From contig NZ_CP077093.1 in the NCBI RefSeq assembly GCF_014268755.2, forward strand, positions 1,972,001 to 2,036,000: a DNA stretch of 64,000 nucleotides, read 5' to 3'. Positions 8,825 to 17,481 of the stretch are shown one piece after another. The notes under the pieces are model-generated. The model did no database searches, was not told where the DNA came from, and saw nothing but the letters and a program-made list of their open reading frames with translations. The first letter of the stretch is position 1, and each line of letters starts with the position of its first letter. The DNA comes from Pseudomonas vanderleydeniana (GTDB lineage: Bacteria > Pseudomonadota > Gammaproteobacteria > Pseudomonadales > Pseudomonadaceae). Both the position numbers and the translations under genes were made by a program.

Positions 8825-9010
8825 TCAGGATTGCTGCGGTTGTGCCAGCAGGCGGGTGGTCACCAGTGCGGCCAGGGCGTTTTCCTGGCTGCCGAAGCGG
8901 GCGAGCAGCGCGGCCTGTTTTTCCTCGGACAGGTTGTTCCACAGCGCGATCATCTGTTCGGCGGTACCGATCAGCAGGTTGGCCTGGGTTTCGTCGAAGG
9001 TGTCGGTCAC
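8825..9010 (-). CDS. small conserved hypothetical protein (61 aa)
   Basis: A 61-residue, probably all-helical soluble protein ([20 protein letters not shown]...). An upstream GGAATACACCGTG region gives a modest ribosome binding site. I do not recognise a functional family. It follows the 43-codon small gene on the same strand and precedes the MFS gene. Its composition (Leu, Ala, Gln, Glu), ordinary codon use and the lack of a competing frame support it being real. Confidence 0.6.
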   Translation of the reverse strand: MTDTFDETQANLLIGTAEQMIALWNNLSEEKQAALLARFGSQENALAALVTTRLLAQPQQS

Positions 9011-9042
9011 GGTGTATTCCTGGGAGGGGTGGATCTATCTGG

Positions 9043-9080
9043 CCGTGTGAAAAAACATCAGGATTGGTTTTTTCACACGG
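9043..9080 (-). terminator. 13-bp perfect inverted repeat, candidate terminator of the small gene at 9097
   Basis: CCGTGTGAAAAAA (9043-9055) is an exact reverse complement of TTTTTTCACACGG (9068-9080), with a 12-base loop. It lies 16 bp after the stop of the 43-residue gene on the - strand and 32 bp before the start of the 61-residue gene. The A/T run sits inside the stem rather than after it, so it may instead be a regulatory palindrome. Confidence 0.5.
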
Positions 9081-9096
9081 TCAGTTATTGCAGGCT

Positions 9097-9228
9097 TCAG
9101 TCTTTACTGTCGGCCTTCAGGCTTTCGGCAGCCTCGTTGGTTTCAGGCTGTTCGGCGCTGGCTTGTTGCGGGGTTTTCTGCTCAGTTTCGTGCAGGCTTG
9201 GGAAGGGGAAGTTGGGTATTTCGTGCAT
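9097..9228 (-). CDS. very small hypothetical protein (43 aa)
   Basis: ATG at 9228 on the - strand is preceded by GGAGTGACGACG, a good ribosome binding site, and opens 43 codons (MHEIPNFPFPSLHETEQKTP...ADSKD) ending in TGA at 9097. The peptide is acidic and hydrophilic with no membrane segment. The strong ribosome binding site and the palindrome right after the stop suggest a genuine small gene. I do not know its function. Confidence 0.5.
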   Translation of the reverse strand: MHEIPNFPFPSLHETEQKTPQQASAEQPETNEAAESLKADSKD

Positions 9229-9388
9229 CGTCGTCACTCCTTGCAAAGTCTGTTTTTTAAATCGCTGGGTAGATCCGCGCTTTTAAAAAGCCTGGGCAGG
9301 ATACAGCACTGGAGGTGACAGAAAGATTTTTTATCTTTCATGCGGGCCGGCCACTCGTCGCGCAGACGCTGGGCGCCGCTGATGTGAA

Positions 9389-9420
9389 GTGCGCTCCCAC
9401 GGCTGAGCGGGGGAGCGCAC
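9389..9420 (-). terminator. hairpin after phhC
   Basis: GTGCGCTCCC (9389-9398) pairs with GGGAGCGCAC (9411-9420), six bases past the phhC stop codon on the - strand. No T-run follows, so it is either a weak terminator or an mRNA 3'-end stabiliser of the phhABC transcript. Confidence 0.5.
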
Positions 9421-9426
9421 GAGGGC

Positions 9427-10620
9427 TTACTTGCAGACGGCGGCGATCGCTTCGGCCAGGGCTTCCAGGCGGGTCGCGTCGATACCGGCGACGTTGGCCC
9501 GGCCCGAACTGACCATGTAGATGCTGTACTCGTCACGCAGGCGCTGCACCTGGACCGGCGACAGGCCGGTGTAGGAGAACATCCCGCGTTGCACGCCAAT
9601 ATGGGCGAAGCGTTCGGCCAGGCCATGCGGCTTGAGCGCCTCGACCAGGCCGCTGCGCAGCTGGGCGATACGCGCGCGCATGGCTTCGACTTCCTCGGCC
9701 CAAAGCTGCTTGAGCTGTGGGTCGCCGAGGATGGTCAGTACCACCGCTGCACCGTGATCTGGCGGGTTGGACCAGAGGTTGCGAGCCACCGCCGCCAGTT
9801 GACTGCGAACATCCAGCAGCTTTTCGGCGTCGGCGGTGCAGACCAGCAGGGCGCCGGTGCGCTCGCGGTACAGGCCGAAGTTCTTCGAGCAGGAGCTGGT
9901 GATCAGCACTTCCGGCAATTCCTTGGCGAACAGGCGGACTGCCCAGGCATCTTCCTCGACGCCATCGCCAAAGCCCTGGTAGGCGAAATCGATCAGCGGC
10001 AGCAGTTCGCGACGGCGAACCACTTCCAGTACCCGTTGCCAGTCGGCATGGGACAGGTCGAAACCGGTCGGGTTGTGGCAGCAGGCGTGCAGCAGCACCA
10101 CGTCGCCTTTGGGCGCCTGTTCCAGCGCCGCGAGCATGCCGTCGACATTCAGGCGGTTGTCGGCCCCCACGTAGGGGTAGTGACTGATCTTCAGGCCGGC
10201 GGCGTTGAAGATGGTCTCGTGGATCGGCCAGGTCGGGTCGCTGAGCCAGATGCCGCGGCCCGGCAGGCACTGGGCGATGAAGTCCGCGCTCAGGCGCAGG
10301 GCGCCGGTGCCCCCCGGCGTCTGGGTGGCGCCGACCCGACGCTCGGCGATCAGCGGCGAGTCCGCGCCCATCACCAGTTCGCACAACAGGCTGCCGAAAC
10401 GCAGGTCGCCATGGCCGCCGATATAGGACTTGCTCAGTTGCCCGTCCACCAGCTTCTGCTCGGCCAGCTTGACCGACTGCAGGATGGGCGTCAGGCCCTG
10501 GGCGTCCTTGTAGACGCCGACACCGAGATCGAACTTGTTCGGGTTCGGGTCCTGGGCATAGGCCTCCAGCAAACCGAGGATCGGATCGCCGGGGACGCGC
10601 GCGATGGCGGTGAAATGCAT
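9427..10620 (-). CDS. phhC: aromatic amino acid aminotransferase
   Basis: A 397-residue class I PLP-dependent aminotransferase of the AspC/TyrB group. It is expected to convert tyrosine (and phenylalanine) to the 2-oxoacid, with 2-oxoglutarate as acceptor, the step after phenylalanine hydroxylation. The PLP lysine is Lys246 in SSCSKNFGLYRERTG. HACCHNPTGFD near residue 179 is the substrate- and PLP-binding segment, and the protein length is typical. Its ATG overlaps the phhB stop by one base (TAATG), so the two are translationally coupled in phhABC. Gene order and context identify it as PhhC rather than a general aspartate aminotransferase. Confidence 0.93.
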   Translation of the reverse strand: MHFTAIARVPGDPILGLLEAYAQDPNPNKFDLGVGVYKDAQGLTPILQSVKLAEQKLVDGQLSKSYIGGHGDLRFGSLLCELVMGADSPLIAERRVGATQTPGGTGALRLSADFIAQCLPGRGIWLSDPTWPIHETIFNAAGLKISHYPYVGADNRLNVDGMLAALEQAPKGDVVLLHACCHNPTGFDLSHADWQRVLEVVRRRELLPLIDFAYQGFGDGVEEDAWAVRLFAKELPEVLITSSCSKNFGLYRERTGALLVCTADAEKLLDVRSQLAAVARNLWSNPPDHGAAVVLTILGDPQLKQLWAEEVEAMRARIAQLRSGLVEALKPHGLAERFAHIGVQRGMFSYTGLSPVQVQRLRDEYSIYMVSSGRANVAGIDATRLEALAEAIAAVCK

Positions 10621-10976
10621 TATTTAAGGCCCTCGGCGGTTTTGCCGACCTCGTCGGTGCGTGCCGCCATGATGAAATCGTTACGGTGCAGGCCCTTGAT
10701 GGAGTGGCTCCACCAGGTCACGGTGACTTTGCCCCACTCGGTCAACAGGCCTGGATGATGGCCTTCGGCTTCGGAAATGGCGCCGACGGCATTGGTGAAG
10801 GCCAGCGCGAACTGGAAGTTCTTGAAGCGGTAGACCTTCTCCAACTGCATGATGCCGTCGCGAACTTCGATATTCCAGTCCGGAATCTGCTTGAGCAGTA
10901 CCGGCAGTTCTTCGTCGCTGACCTGTGGGGCATCGGCGCGGCAGGCTTCGCAGTGGGCTTGGGTGAGGGTGCTCAT
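10620..10976 (-). CDS. phhB: pterin-4a-carbinolamine dehydratase
   Basis: A 118-residue PCD/DCoH-family enzyme that dehydrates 4a-hydroxytetrahydrobiopterin so that the phenylalanine hydroxylase cofactor can be recycled. Visible motifs: [19 protein letters not shown] near residue 47 and the active-site [20 protein letters not shown] near residue 71, with its paired histidines. The stop overlaps the phhC start, and phhA lies about 100 bp upstream in the same direction. Length and motifs match the family well. Confidence 0.95.
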   Translation of the reverse strand: MSTLTQAHCEACRADAPQVSDEELPVLLKQIPDWNIEVRDGIMQLEKVYRFKNFQFALAFTNAVGAISEAEGHHPGLLTEWGKVTVTWWSHSIKGLHRNDFIMAARTDEVGKTAEGLK

Positions 10977-11077
10977 GGTGTATTCCTGTCTGTCGTTCTT
11001 GTTCGTTGCACGCCCTTCGGCGACACCGGTTCCGGGTATCGGCGCGAGGGCTCTGGGGTATGGCCGCAGGTCGCCGG

Positions 11078-11863
11078 TCAGGCGGCCTTGGGCGGGAATT
11101 TCGGGGTATGCAGGCCTAGCTGCATGGCTTGCTCGACCAGGCCCATGATGTCTTCGTGGGCCAGGTCGAACAAGCGCTTGAGGTCCGGCAGCGCGAAGTA
11201 CACCGGTTGCAGGATATCGATGCGATACGGCGTGCGCATGGCTTCCAGCGGATCGAACGGCTGGTGCTCGGGTTCGCCGGACAGGCTGTAGACCGTCTCC
11301 TTCGGCGAGGAAAGAATACCGCCGCCATAGATGCGTCGGCCTTGCGGGGTGTCGACCAGGCCGAACTCGATGGTCATCCAGTACAGCCGGGCCAGGTACA
11401 CCCGTTGCTCCTTGGTGGCCTTGAGGCCGAGCTTGCCGTAGGTGTGGGTGAATTCGGCGAACCAGGGGTTGGTCAGCAGCGGGCAGTGGCCGAAGATCTC
11501 GTGGAAGATGTCGGGTTCCTGCAGATAGTCCAGTTCTTCCTCGGTACGAATGAAGGTGGCCACCGGAAACTGCTTGTTGGCCAGCAGTTCGAAGAAGGTC
11601 TGGAAGGGGATCAGTGCCGGCACCCGGGCCACTTGCCAGCCGGTGGTCGCGGCCAGTACGGCGTTGATTTCGCCCAGCTGTGGAATCCGGTCATGGGGCA
11701 GGCCGAGCTTTTCGATGCCGTCCAGGTATTCCTGGCAGGCACGACCCTCGATCACTTTCATCTGGCGGGTGATCAGGGTGTTCCACACCGCATGCTCGGC
11801 GGCCGGGTAATCGATAAACCCTTGCGCATCGGGCTCGCGAGCCACGTATTGCGTCTGCTTCAT
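11078..11863 (-). CDS. phhA: phenylalanine 4-monooxygenase
   Basis: A 261-residue bacterial phenylalanine hydroxylase, an iron- and tetrahydropterin-dependent enzyme converting Phe to Tyr. The iron site is visible as [11 protein letters not shown] (two His) and the Glu in [24 protein letters not shown] substrate residues ([13 protein letters not shown]) lie near residue 83. Bacterial PhhA has only the catalytic domain, and the length fits. First gene of phhABC, transcribed away from phhR. A TCTAGCAGGAGAGCTGT ribosome binding site precedes the start. The candidate PhhR boxes upstream suggest induction by Phe/Tyr through PhhR. Confidence 0.97.
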   Translation of the reverse strand: MKQTQYVAREPDAQGFIDYPAAEHAVWNTLITRQMKVIEGRACQEYLDGIEKLGLPHDRIPQLGEINAVLAATTGWQVARVPALIPFQTFFELLANKQFPVATFIRTEEELDYLQEPDIFHEIFGHCPLLTNPWFAEFTHTYGKLGLKATKEQRVYLARLYWMTIEFGLVDTPQGRRIYGGGILSSPKETVYSLSGEPEHQPFDPLEAMRTPYRIDILQPVYFALPDLKRLFDLAHEDIMGLVEQAMQLGLHTPKFPPKAA

Positions 11864-11985
11864 ACAGCTCTCCTGCTAGAGGGATCATTCTTGTTATGTC
11901 CAGCGTTGTGTCCAAGTGTTGATCCCGGCGCGGAAGAAATGCACTGGGTTGGCGAGTGTCGATACGCGTCTTTGCGAGGGTGGTC

Positions 11986-12003
11986 CGTAAAGTAATCGTT
12001 ACG
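11986..12003. promoter_or_regulatory. candidate PhhR/TyrR box 1
   Basis: CGTAAAGTAATCGTTACG matches TGTAAA-N6-TTTACA at 9 of 12 fixed positions and is itself an inverted repeat (CGTAA / TTACG). It lies 122 bp upstream of the phhA start in the gap divergent from phhR. TyrR-family proteins are known to bind such boxes; binding here is inference. The rest of the 323-bp gap holds the phhA and phhR promoters, not clearly recognisable. Confidence 0.6.
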
Positions 12004-12058
12004 AATGCGCTTTTTTAGCGTGCGGGTGGCATTTCTACGGGGTAGTGTTGTGGAAGGC

Positions 12059-12076
12059 TGTCACGTATTCTTTACG
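12059..12076. promoter_or_regulatory. candidate PhhR/TyrR box 2
   Basis: TGTCACGTATTCTTTACG matches TGTAAA-N6-TTTACA at 9 of 12 fixed positions. It starts 73 bp from box 1, close to seven helical turns, so both boxes face the same side of the DNA. It lies 110 bp upstream of phhR, so it could serve autoregulation. Confidence 0.5.
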
Positions 12077-12186
12077 AAAAACTGCGGTGCAACCCAAAAA
12101 GTTGTCGAGCCGACCCCGTCAAAGCCCCCTTGGAGTGGGCGTCGTGGCCCCTTCGAGCAGTCCTGACCACCTTCCCGGGCTTTTTC

Positions 12187-13734
12187 ATGCGTATCAAAGT
12201 GCATTGCCAGAACCGCATCGGCATCCTTCGCGACATCCTCAACCTGTTGGTGGACTATGGCATCAACGTGGCCCGGGGCGAGGTCGGTGGCGACCAGGGC
12301 AATGCGATCTACCTGCACTGTCCCAACCTGATCAACCTGCAATTCCAGGCCTTGCGACCCCGGTTCGAGACCATCGCCGGGGTGTTTGGCGTGAAGCGGG
12401 TCGGGCTGATGCCCAGCGAGCGCCGGCACATGGAGCTCAATGCCCTGTTGGGGGCGCTGGAGTTTCCTGTGCTGTCCATCGACATGGGCGGTTGCATCGT
12501 CGCGGCGAACCGGGCAGCGGCGCAGTTGCTCGGCGTGCGCGTTGACGAGGTGCCGGGCATCGCGCTGTCGCGCTATGCGCCGGATTTCGACCTGCCGGAG
12601 CTGGTGCGCAGCAACAAGTCACGGATCAACGGCCTGCGGGTCAAGGTCAAGGGTGACGTGTTTCTGGCGGACATCGCCCCGTTGCAGCCCGAACATGAGG
12701 ACAGCGAGGCGATGGCCGGCGCGGTCTTGACGCTGCACCGGGCCGATCAGGTCGGCGAACGCATCTACAACGTGCGCAAGCAGGAGTTGCGCGGCTTCGA
12801 CAGCATCTTCCAGAGCTCGCGGGTGATGGCGGCGGTGGTGCGCGAGGCCCGGCGCATGGCGCCCCTGGATGCGCCGCTGCTGATCGAAGGTGAAACCGGC
12901 ACGGGCAAGGAGTTGCTGGCGCGTGCCTGTCACCTGGCCAGCCCGCGCGGCCAGGCACCGCTGATGGCACTCAACTGTGCCGGCTTGCCGGAGTCGATGG
13001 CCGAGACCGAGCTGTTCGGCTACGGCCCCGGGGCCTTCGAGGGTGCGCGGGCCGAGGGCAAGCTCGGCCTGTTGGAACTGACCGCCGGCGGCACGCTGTT
13101 TCTCGATGGCGTGGGGGAGATGAGCCCGCGCTTGCAGGCCAAGCTGCTGCGCTTCCTTCAGGATGGCGGGTTCCGGCGGGTCGGCAGTGACGAGGAGGTC
13201 TACCTCGACGTCCGGGTGATCTGCGCGACCCAGGTCGACCTCTCGGAGTTGTGTGCCCGTGGCGAGTTTCGCCAGGACCTGTATCACCGGCTCAACGTGT
13301 TGTCGCTGCACATCCCGCCGTTGCGCGAGTGCCTGGACGGCTTGGCCCCGTTGGTGGAGCACTTCCTCGACCAGGCCAGCCGGCAGATCGGCTGCCCGCT
13401 GCCGAAGCTGGCGCCGGCAGCGATGGAACGGCTGAGCCACTACCACTGGCCGGGCAACGTCCGCCAGCTGGAGAACGTGCTGTTCCAGGCGGTGTCGTTG
13501 TGCGACGGCGGCCTGGTCAAGGTCGAGCATATCCGTCTGCCGGACTACGGCGTGCGCCAGCCGTTGGGGGAGTTCTCGCTGGAGGGCAGTCTGGACGAGA
13601 TTGTCGGGCGGTTCGAGAAAGCGGTACTGGAGCGCCTGTATTCCGAGCATCCCAGCAGTCGACTGCTGGGCAAGCGCCTGGGGGTTTCCCACACCACCAT
13701 CGCCAACAAGCTCAAGGCCCATGACGTCTTGTAG
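12187..13734 (+). CDS. phhR: TyrR-family transcriptional regulator of phenylalanine/tyrosine metabolism
   Basis: A 515-residue activator: ACT domain at about residues 1-75 (MRIKVHCQNRIGILRDILNL), PAS at about 80-190, AAA+ domain at about 205-430 with Walker A GETGTGKELL, and a C-terminal helix-turn-helix (LGKRLGVSHTTIANKLKAHD). The loop that binds sigma54 in true enhancer-binding proteins (GAFTGA) reads GAFEGA here, as expected for TyrR-like factors that work with sigma70. ATG 12187 was chosen because the ACT domain starts there; 19 codons upstream are unrelated. It is divergent from phhABC, its expected target. The stop codon lies inside the following palindrome. Confidence 0.93.
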   Translation: MRIKVHCQNRIGILRDILNLLVDYGINVARGEVGGDQGNAIYLHCPNLINLQFQALRPRFETIAGVFGVKRVGLMPSERRHMELNALLGALEFPVLSIDMGGCIVAANRAAAQLLGVRVDEVPGIALSRYAPDFDLPELVRSNKSRINGLRVKVKGDVFLADIAPLQPEHEDSEAMAGAVLTLHRADQVGERIYNVRKQELRGFDSIFQSSRVMAAVVREARRMAPLDAPLLIEGETGTGKELLARACHLASPRGQAPLMALNCAGLPESMAETELFGYGPGAFEGARAEGKLGLLELTAGGTLFLDGVGEMSPRLQAKLLRFLQDGGFRRVGSDEEVYLDVRVICATQVDLSELCARGEFRQDLYHRLNVLSLHIPPLRECLDGLAPLVEHFLDQASRQIGCPLPKLAPAAMERLSHYHWPGNVRQLENVLFQAVSLCDGGLVKVEHIRLPDYGVRQPLGEFSLEGSLDEIVGRFEKAVLERLYSEHPSSRLLGKRLGVSHTTIANKLKAHDVL

Positions 13735-13800
13735 GAGCGTGGCTTGCCCGCGAATGGACCTCTGCACCCGAAAAGCCTCGCGGGCAAGCCACGTTCCTAC
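13731..13800. repeat. REP-like inverted repeat overlapping the phhR stop codon
   Basis: GTAGGAGCGTGGCTTGCCCG plus CGA (13731-13753) pairs with TCGCGGGCAAGCCACG-TTCCTAC (13778-13800), with one mismatch (AGC/GTT end). The phhR TAG (13732-13734) is part of the left arm. The hairpin probably doubles as the end of the phhR transcript. A close relative of this REP sequence lies at 26195. Confidence 0.75.
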
Positions 13801-13954
13801 GGGCCTGTTCGGGGATGTCGTTGCGTAACGTGACTGATACTTGCCGCTAGCGGCATGACTCCGCCGTTTTTTCGTCTCTGTCTCAAGCGCTTGAAAGCCC
13901 CTGCCTGGCCTTGGAAGCCCGGCCGGCCTTGGCTGCACCGATCTTGTAGCAATG

Positions 13955-13971
13955 TTGGTGCAGAAATTGCT
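13955..13971 (+). promoter_or_regulatory. sigma54 promoter of flgFGHIJKL
   Basis: TTGGTGCAGAAATTGCT: GG at 13957-13958, ten bases, then GC at 13969-13970, within TTGG-N5-like and TTGCT elements. It lies 57 bp before the flgF start. The flgF-L operon is known in P. aeruginosa to be sigma54 dependent, usually through FleR. The remaining part of the phhR-flgF gap shows no gene. Confidence 0.8.
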
Positions 13972-14027
13972 AAGGCTCTCGCCGTACAGCGGTGGGCGGC
14001 AAACGCCTGTCAGCAAGAGGAAAGACT

Positions 14028-14768
14028 GTGGACAAGTACCTTTACGTGGCAATGACCGGCGCCAGCCAGAACGCCCTGGCGCAAAAGGCTCATGCCAACA
14101 ATCTGGCGAACATCTCTACCAGCGGTTTTCAGCGCGACCTGGAGCAGGCGCGTTCGATGCCGGTGTTCGGTGACGTCTTTCCGGCGCGTGCGTTTGCCAT
14201 GAGCGAGCGGCCGGCAACCGACTTTTCGCCAGGTGCGATGCAGGAAACCGGCCGTGATCTCGACGTGGCCGTGGGCGGTGACGGCTGGATGGCGGTACAG
14301 GCGCCTGACGGCAGTGAAGCCTATGTGCGTACCGCGAGCATGAATATTGACGCGCTGGGTGTGCTGCGTGCCGGCAACGGCATGCCGGTGATGGGCAACG
14401 CCGGCCCGATTGCCGTGCCGCCCGAGTCGAAGATCGAGGTCGGCCAGGACGGTACCATCAGCATCCGTTCGATGGGCGAGGGACCACGCGTCGTGGCCGT
14501 GGTCGATCGCATCAAACTGGTCAATCCGGACCTCAAGAACATGACCAAGGGCCTGGACGGCATGATCCACACCAAGGATGGACAGCCGGCAGCCGTCGAC
14601 GCCAACGTCAAGCTGGAGTCGGGCTTCCTCGAGGCGAGCAACGTCAATGCCGTCGAAGAGATGACCGCCGTGCTGGCCTTGTCCAAGCAGTTCGAACTGC
14701 ATATCAAGATGATGAACACCGCCAAAGACGATGACCAGGCAATGGCTCGGGTCTTGCAGATCAGCTAA
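14028..14768 (+). CDS. flgF: flagellar basal-body rod protein FlgF
   Basis: A 246-residue proximal rod protein of the flagellar axial family, exported by the flagellar type III system. The N-terminal rod-family motif ANNLANISTSGFQRDLEQAR near residue 22 and the C-terminal LESGFLEASNVNAVEEM segment are present. The start is the GTG at 14028 (MDKYLYVAMTGASQ...), with AGAGGAAA seven bases upstream; this matches the family N-terminus. First gene of the flgFGHIJKL run, behind a sigma54 promoter. Confidence 0.95.
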   Translation: MDKYLYVAMTGASQNALAQKAHANNLANISTSGFQRDLEQARSMPVFGDVFPARAFAMSERPATDFSPGAMQETGRDLDVAVGGDGWMAVQAPDGSEAYVRTASMNIDALGVLRAGNGMPVMGNAGPIAVPPESKIEVGQDGTISIRSMGEGPRVVAVVDRIKLVNPDLKNMTKGLDGMIHTKDGQPAAVDANVKLESGFLEASNVNAVEEMTAVLALSKQFELHIKMMNTAKDDDQAMARVLQIS

Positions 14769-14814
14769 TCACCACAACGTAGCGCCGTAAAACAGGCGCG
14801 CGAAGGAGAACAGA

Positions 14815-15600
14815 ATGCTTCCGGCTCTATGGGTTGCAAAAACAGGTTTGGCGGCGCAAGACACCAACCTGACCACCATTTCCAACAACCTGGCCAACGT
14901 CTCGACCACCGGCTTCAAGCGTGATCGTGCCGAATTCCAGGACCTGCTGTACCAGGTCAAGCGTCAGCCTGGTGCCCAGTCGACCCAGGACAGCGAACTG
15001 CCGTCGGGCCTGCAACTGGGTACCGGTGTGCGCATCGTGGGTACGCAGAAGAACTTCTCCGCCGGCAGCCTGCAGGTCACCGACCAGCCGCTGGACATCG
15101 CGGTCAACGGCCGTGGCTTCTTCCAGATCCTGCAACCGGATGGCACCACGGCCTACACCCGTGACGGTACCTTCCACCTGGACAACACCGGCCAGATCGT
15201 CACCGCCGCCGGTTTTGCCCTGCAGCCGGCCATCGTGATCCCGAACAACGCCCAGACCTTCACCGTCGGCAAGGACGGCACCGTCTCGATCACCACCGCC
15301 GGCAACCCGGCGTCGCAGGTGATCGGCAACCTGCAGACCGCCGACTTCATCAACCCGGCCGGCCTGCAGGCCATCGGTGGCAACCTGTTCCTGGAAACCG
15401 CCGCCAGCGGTGCGCCACAGGTCAGCACCCCGGGCCTGAACGGTTTCGGTACCACCGAGCAGAGCACCCTGGAAACCTCCAACGTCAGCACCGTGGAGGA
15501 GATGGTCAACATGATCACCACCCAGCGTGCCTACGAAATGAACTCCAAGGTGATTTCCACCGCCGACCAGATGCTCTCGTTCGTCGCGCAGAATCTGTAA
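14815..15600 (+). CDS. flgG: flagellar distal rod protein FlgG
   Basis: A 261-residue distal rod protein, at the usual family length of 260. N-terminal [20 protein letters not shown] near residue 22 and C-terminal [20 protein letters not shown] near residue 222 are the signature segments of the axial family. It lies 46 bp after flgF with AAGGAGAACAGA as ribosome binding site. It forms the rod that crosses peptidoglycan and the outer membrane inside the FlgI and FlgH rings encoded next. Confidence 0.97.
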   Translation: MLPALWVAKTGLAAQDTNLTTISNNLANVSTTGFKRDRAEFQDLLYQVKRQPGAQSTQDSELPSGLQLGTGVRIVGTQKNFSAGSLQVTDQPLDIAVNGRGFFQILQPDGTTAYTRDGTFHLDNTGQIVTAAGFALQPAIVIPNNAQTFTVGKDGTVSITTAGNPASQVIGNLQTADFINPAGLQAIGGNLFLETAASGAPQVSTPGLNGFGTTEQSTLETSNVSTVEEMVNMITTQRAYEMNSKVISTADQMLSFVAQNL

Positions 15601-15653
15601 TCAAGTCTATGTGGCGGCCTCGGGGCCGCCTGCAACACCGTGAGGTAAGGGTC

Positions 15654-16349
15654 ATGAATCGGTTGTTTTCTATTCTCGCGCTGAGTGGGATTGCTGCGCT
15701 GGCGGGGTGCGTGAGCCCGCCGCCCAAGCCCAATGACCCGTACTATGCGCCGGTGTTGCCGCGTACCCCGTTGCCTGCCGCGGCGAACAACGGCTCGATC
15801 TACCAGGCCGGCTTCGAACAGAACCTGTATGGCGATCGCAAGGCGTTCCGGGTCGGTGACATCATCACCATCACCCTGAACGAAGCCACCCAGGCCAGCA
15901 AGAACGCCAACTCCAACCTGTCGAAGAAAAGCTCCACCAGCCTGGGCCTGACTTCGCTGTTTGGCAGCACCCCGAACACCAACAACCCGCTGGGTAGTGG
16001 TGATCTCACGCTGAACGCCGGCTACAGCGGCAACCGGGCCACCGACGGCACCTCCAAGGCCGGCCAGAGCAACAGCCTGACCGGTTCGATCACCGTGACC
16101 GTGGCCGATGTGCTGCCCAACGGCATCATTGCGGTCCGTGGCGAGAAGTGGCTGACGCTCAACACCGGTGACGAGCTGGTGCGGATTGCCGGACTGGTCC
16201 GGGCCGACGACATCGCCACCGACAACACTGTACCGTCCACTCGGGTGGCCGATGCGCGCATTACCTATTCGGGTACCGGCTCCTTTGCCGATACGAGTCA
16301 GCCGGGCTGGTTCGACCGTTTCTTCCTCAGCCCACTCTGGCCTTTCTAG
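15654..16349 (+). CDS. flgH: flagellar L-ring lipoprotein FlgH
   Basis: A 231-residue outer-membrane lipoprotein of the L ring. A lipoprotein signal with LAGC lipobox at about residues 16-19 ([19 protein letters not shown]) fixes the start at ATG 15654, preceded by [31 protein letters not shown] near residue 62 and the C-terminal [14 protein letters not shown] are typical of the family. It lies between flgG and flgI in the sigma54-type operon; a short GGCGGCC/GGCCGCC hairpin lies in the gap before it. Confidence 0.97.
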   Translation: MNRLFSILALSGIAALAGCVSPPPKPNDPYYAPVLPRTPLPAAANNGSIYQAGFEQNLYGDRKAFRVGDIITITLNEATQASKNANSNLSKKSSTSLGLTSLFGSTPNTNNPLGSGDLTLNAGYSGNRATDGTSKAGQSNSLTGSITVTVADVLPNGIIAVRGEKWLTLNTGDELVRIAGLVRADDIATDNTVPSTRVADARITYSGTGSFADTSQPGWFDRFFLSPLWPF

Positions 16350-16361
16350 GTGCCGACGATC

Positions 16362-17471
16362 ATGTTCAACTTCAAGCATCTGATGGCGGCCGTGCTGCTG
16401 ATGTCGACCGCCCTCAGTGTCCAGGCCGAACGGTTGAAGGATATCGCCAGCATCTCCGGCGTACGTTCCAACCAGTTGATCGGCTATGGCCTGGTGGTCG
16501 GTCTGAACGGTACGGGTGACCAGACCACCCAGACCCCGTTCACCCTGCAGACCTTCAACAACATGTTGTCGCAGTTCGGCATCAAGGTGCCGGCCAACTC
16601 CGGCAGCGTCCAGCTCAAGAACGTCGCGGCAGTCTCGGTCAGTGCCGACCTGCCGGCGTTCGCCAAGCCGGGGCAGGTGGTCGATATCACCGTGTCCTCC
16701 ATCGGTAACGCCAAGAGCCTGCGGGGCGGCACCCTGTTGCTGACGCCATTGAAGGGTATCGACGGCAACGTCTACGCCATCGCCCAGGGCAACCTGGTGG
16801 TGGGCGGCTTCGATGCCGAGGGGCGTGACGGCTCGAAGATCACCGTCAACGTTCCGTCGGCCGGCCGTATCCCCGGTGGTGCCTCGGTCGAGCGCGCGGT
16901 GCCGAGCGGCTTCAACCAGGGCAACAGCCTGACCCTGAACCTCAATCGGTCCGACTTCACCACGGCCAAGCGCATCGTCGACAAGGTCAACGACATGCTC
17001 GGCCCGGGTGTGGCCCAGGCCATCGATGGCGGTTCGGTACGGGTCACTGCTCCGCTGGATCCGAGCCAGCGTGTCGACTACATCTCGATCCTGGAGAATC
17101 TTGAGGTCGATCCCGGCCAGGCGGTGGCGAAAGTCATCATCAACTCGCGGACCGGTACCATCGTGATCGGCCAGAACGTCAAGGTTTCGCCGGCGGCGGT
17201 CACCCACGGCAGCCTGACGGTGACCATCACCGAAGACCCGATCGTCAGCCAGCCGGGCCCGCTGTCCAATGGCACCACGGCGGTCGTGCCGCGTTCACGG
17301 GTCAATGCCCAGCAGGAAGCCAAGCCGATGTTCAAGTTCGGCCCGGGTACCACCCTGGACGAGATCGTCCGTGCGGTGAACCAGGTGGGCGCGGCGCCAG
17401 GCGACCTGATGGCGATTCTCGAAGCATTGAAACAGGCCGGCGCGCTGCAGGCCGACCTGATCGTGATCTGA
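16362..17471 (+). CDS. flgI: flagellar P-ring protein FlgI
   Basis: A 369-residue periplasmic P-ring subunit. The Sec signal peptide is at residues 1-21 ([20 protein letters not shown]), cleaved near [28 protein letters not shown] and the C-terminal [19 protein letters not shown] match Pseudomonas FlgI nearly throughout. ATG 16362 is preferred to the in-frame GTG at 16350, because the shorter form begins with a standard signal peptide. It assembles around the rod with the help of FlgA (not in the window). Confidence 0.96.
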   Translation: MFNFKHLMAAVLLMSTALSVQAERLKDIASISGVRSNQLIGYGLVVGLNGTGDQTTQTPFTLQTFNNMLSQFGIKVPANSGSVQLKNVAAVSVSADLPAFAKPGQVVDITVSSIGNAKSLRGGTLLLTPLKGIDGNVYAIAQGNLVVGGFDAEGRDGSKITVNVPSAGRIPGGASVERAVPSGFNQGNSLTLNLNRSDFTTAKRIVDKVNDMLGPGVAQAIDGGSVRVTAPLDPSQRVDYISILENLEVDPGQAVAKVIINSRTGTIVIGQNVKVSPAAVTHGSLTVTITEDPIVSQPGPLSNGTTAVVPRSRVNAQQEAKPMFKFGPGTTLDEIVRAVNQVGAAPGDLMAILEALKQAGALQADLIVI

Positions 17472-17481
17472 GGCCGGTTCC

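Noticed and set aside
11864..11985. Possible sigma54 promoter before phhA
   Set aside because: No GG-N10-GC element with TGGC/TTGC character was found on the - strand, and PhhR has GAFEGA instead of GAFTGA.
16350..16361. GTG at 16350 as the flgI start
   Set aside because: It would add MPTI before a normal signal peptide that begins at the ATG at 16362; the later start fits known FlgI N-termini better.
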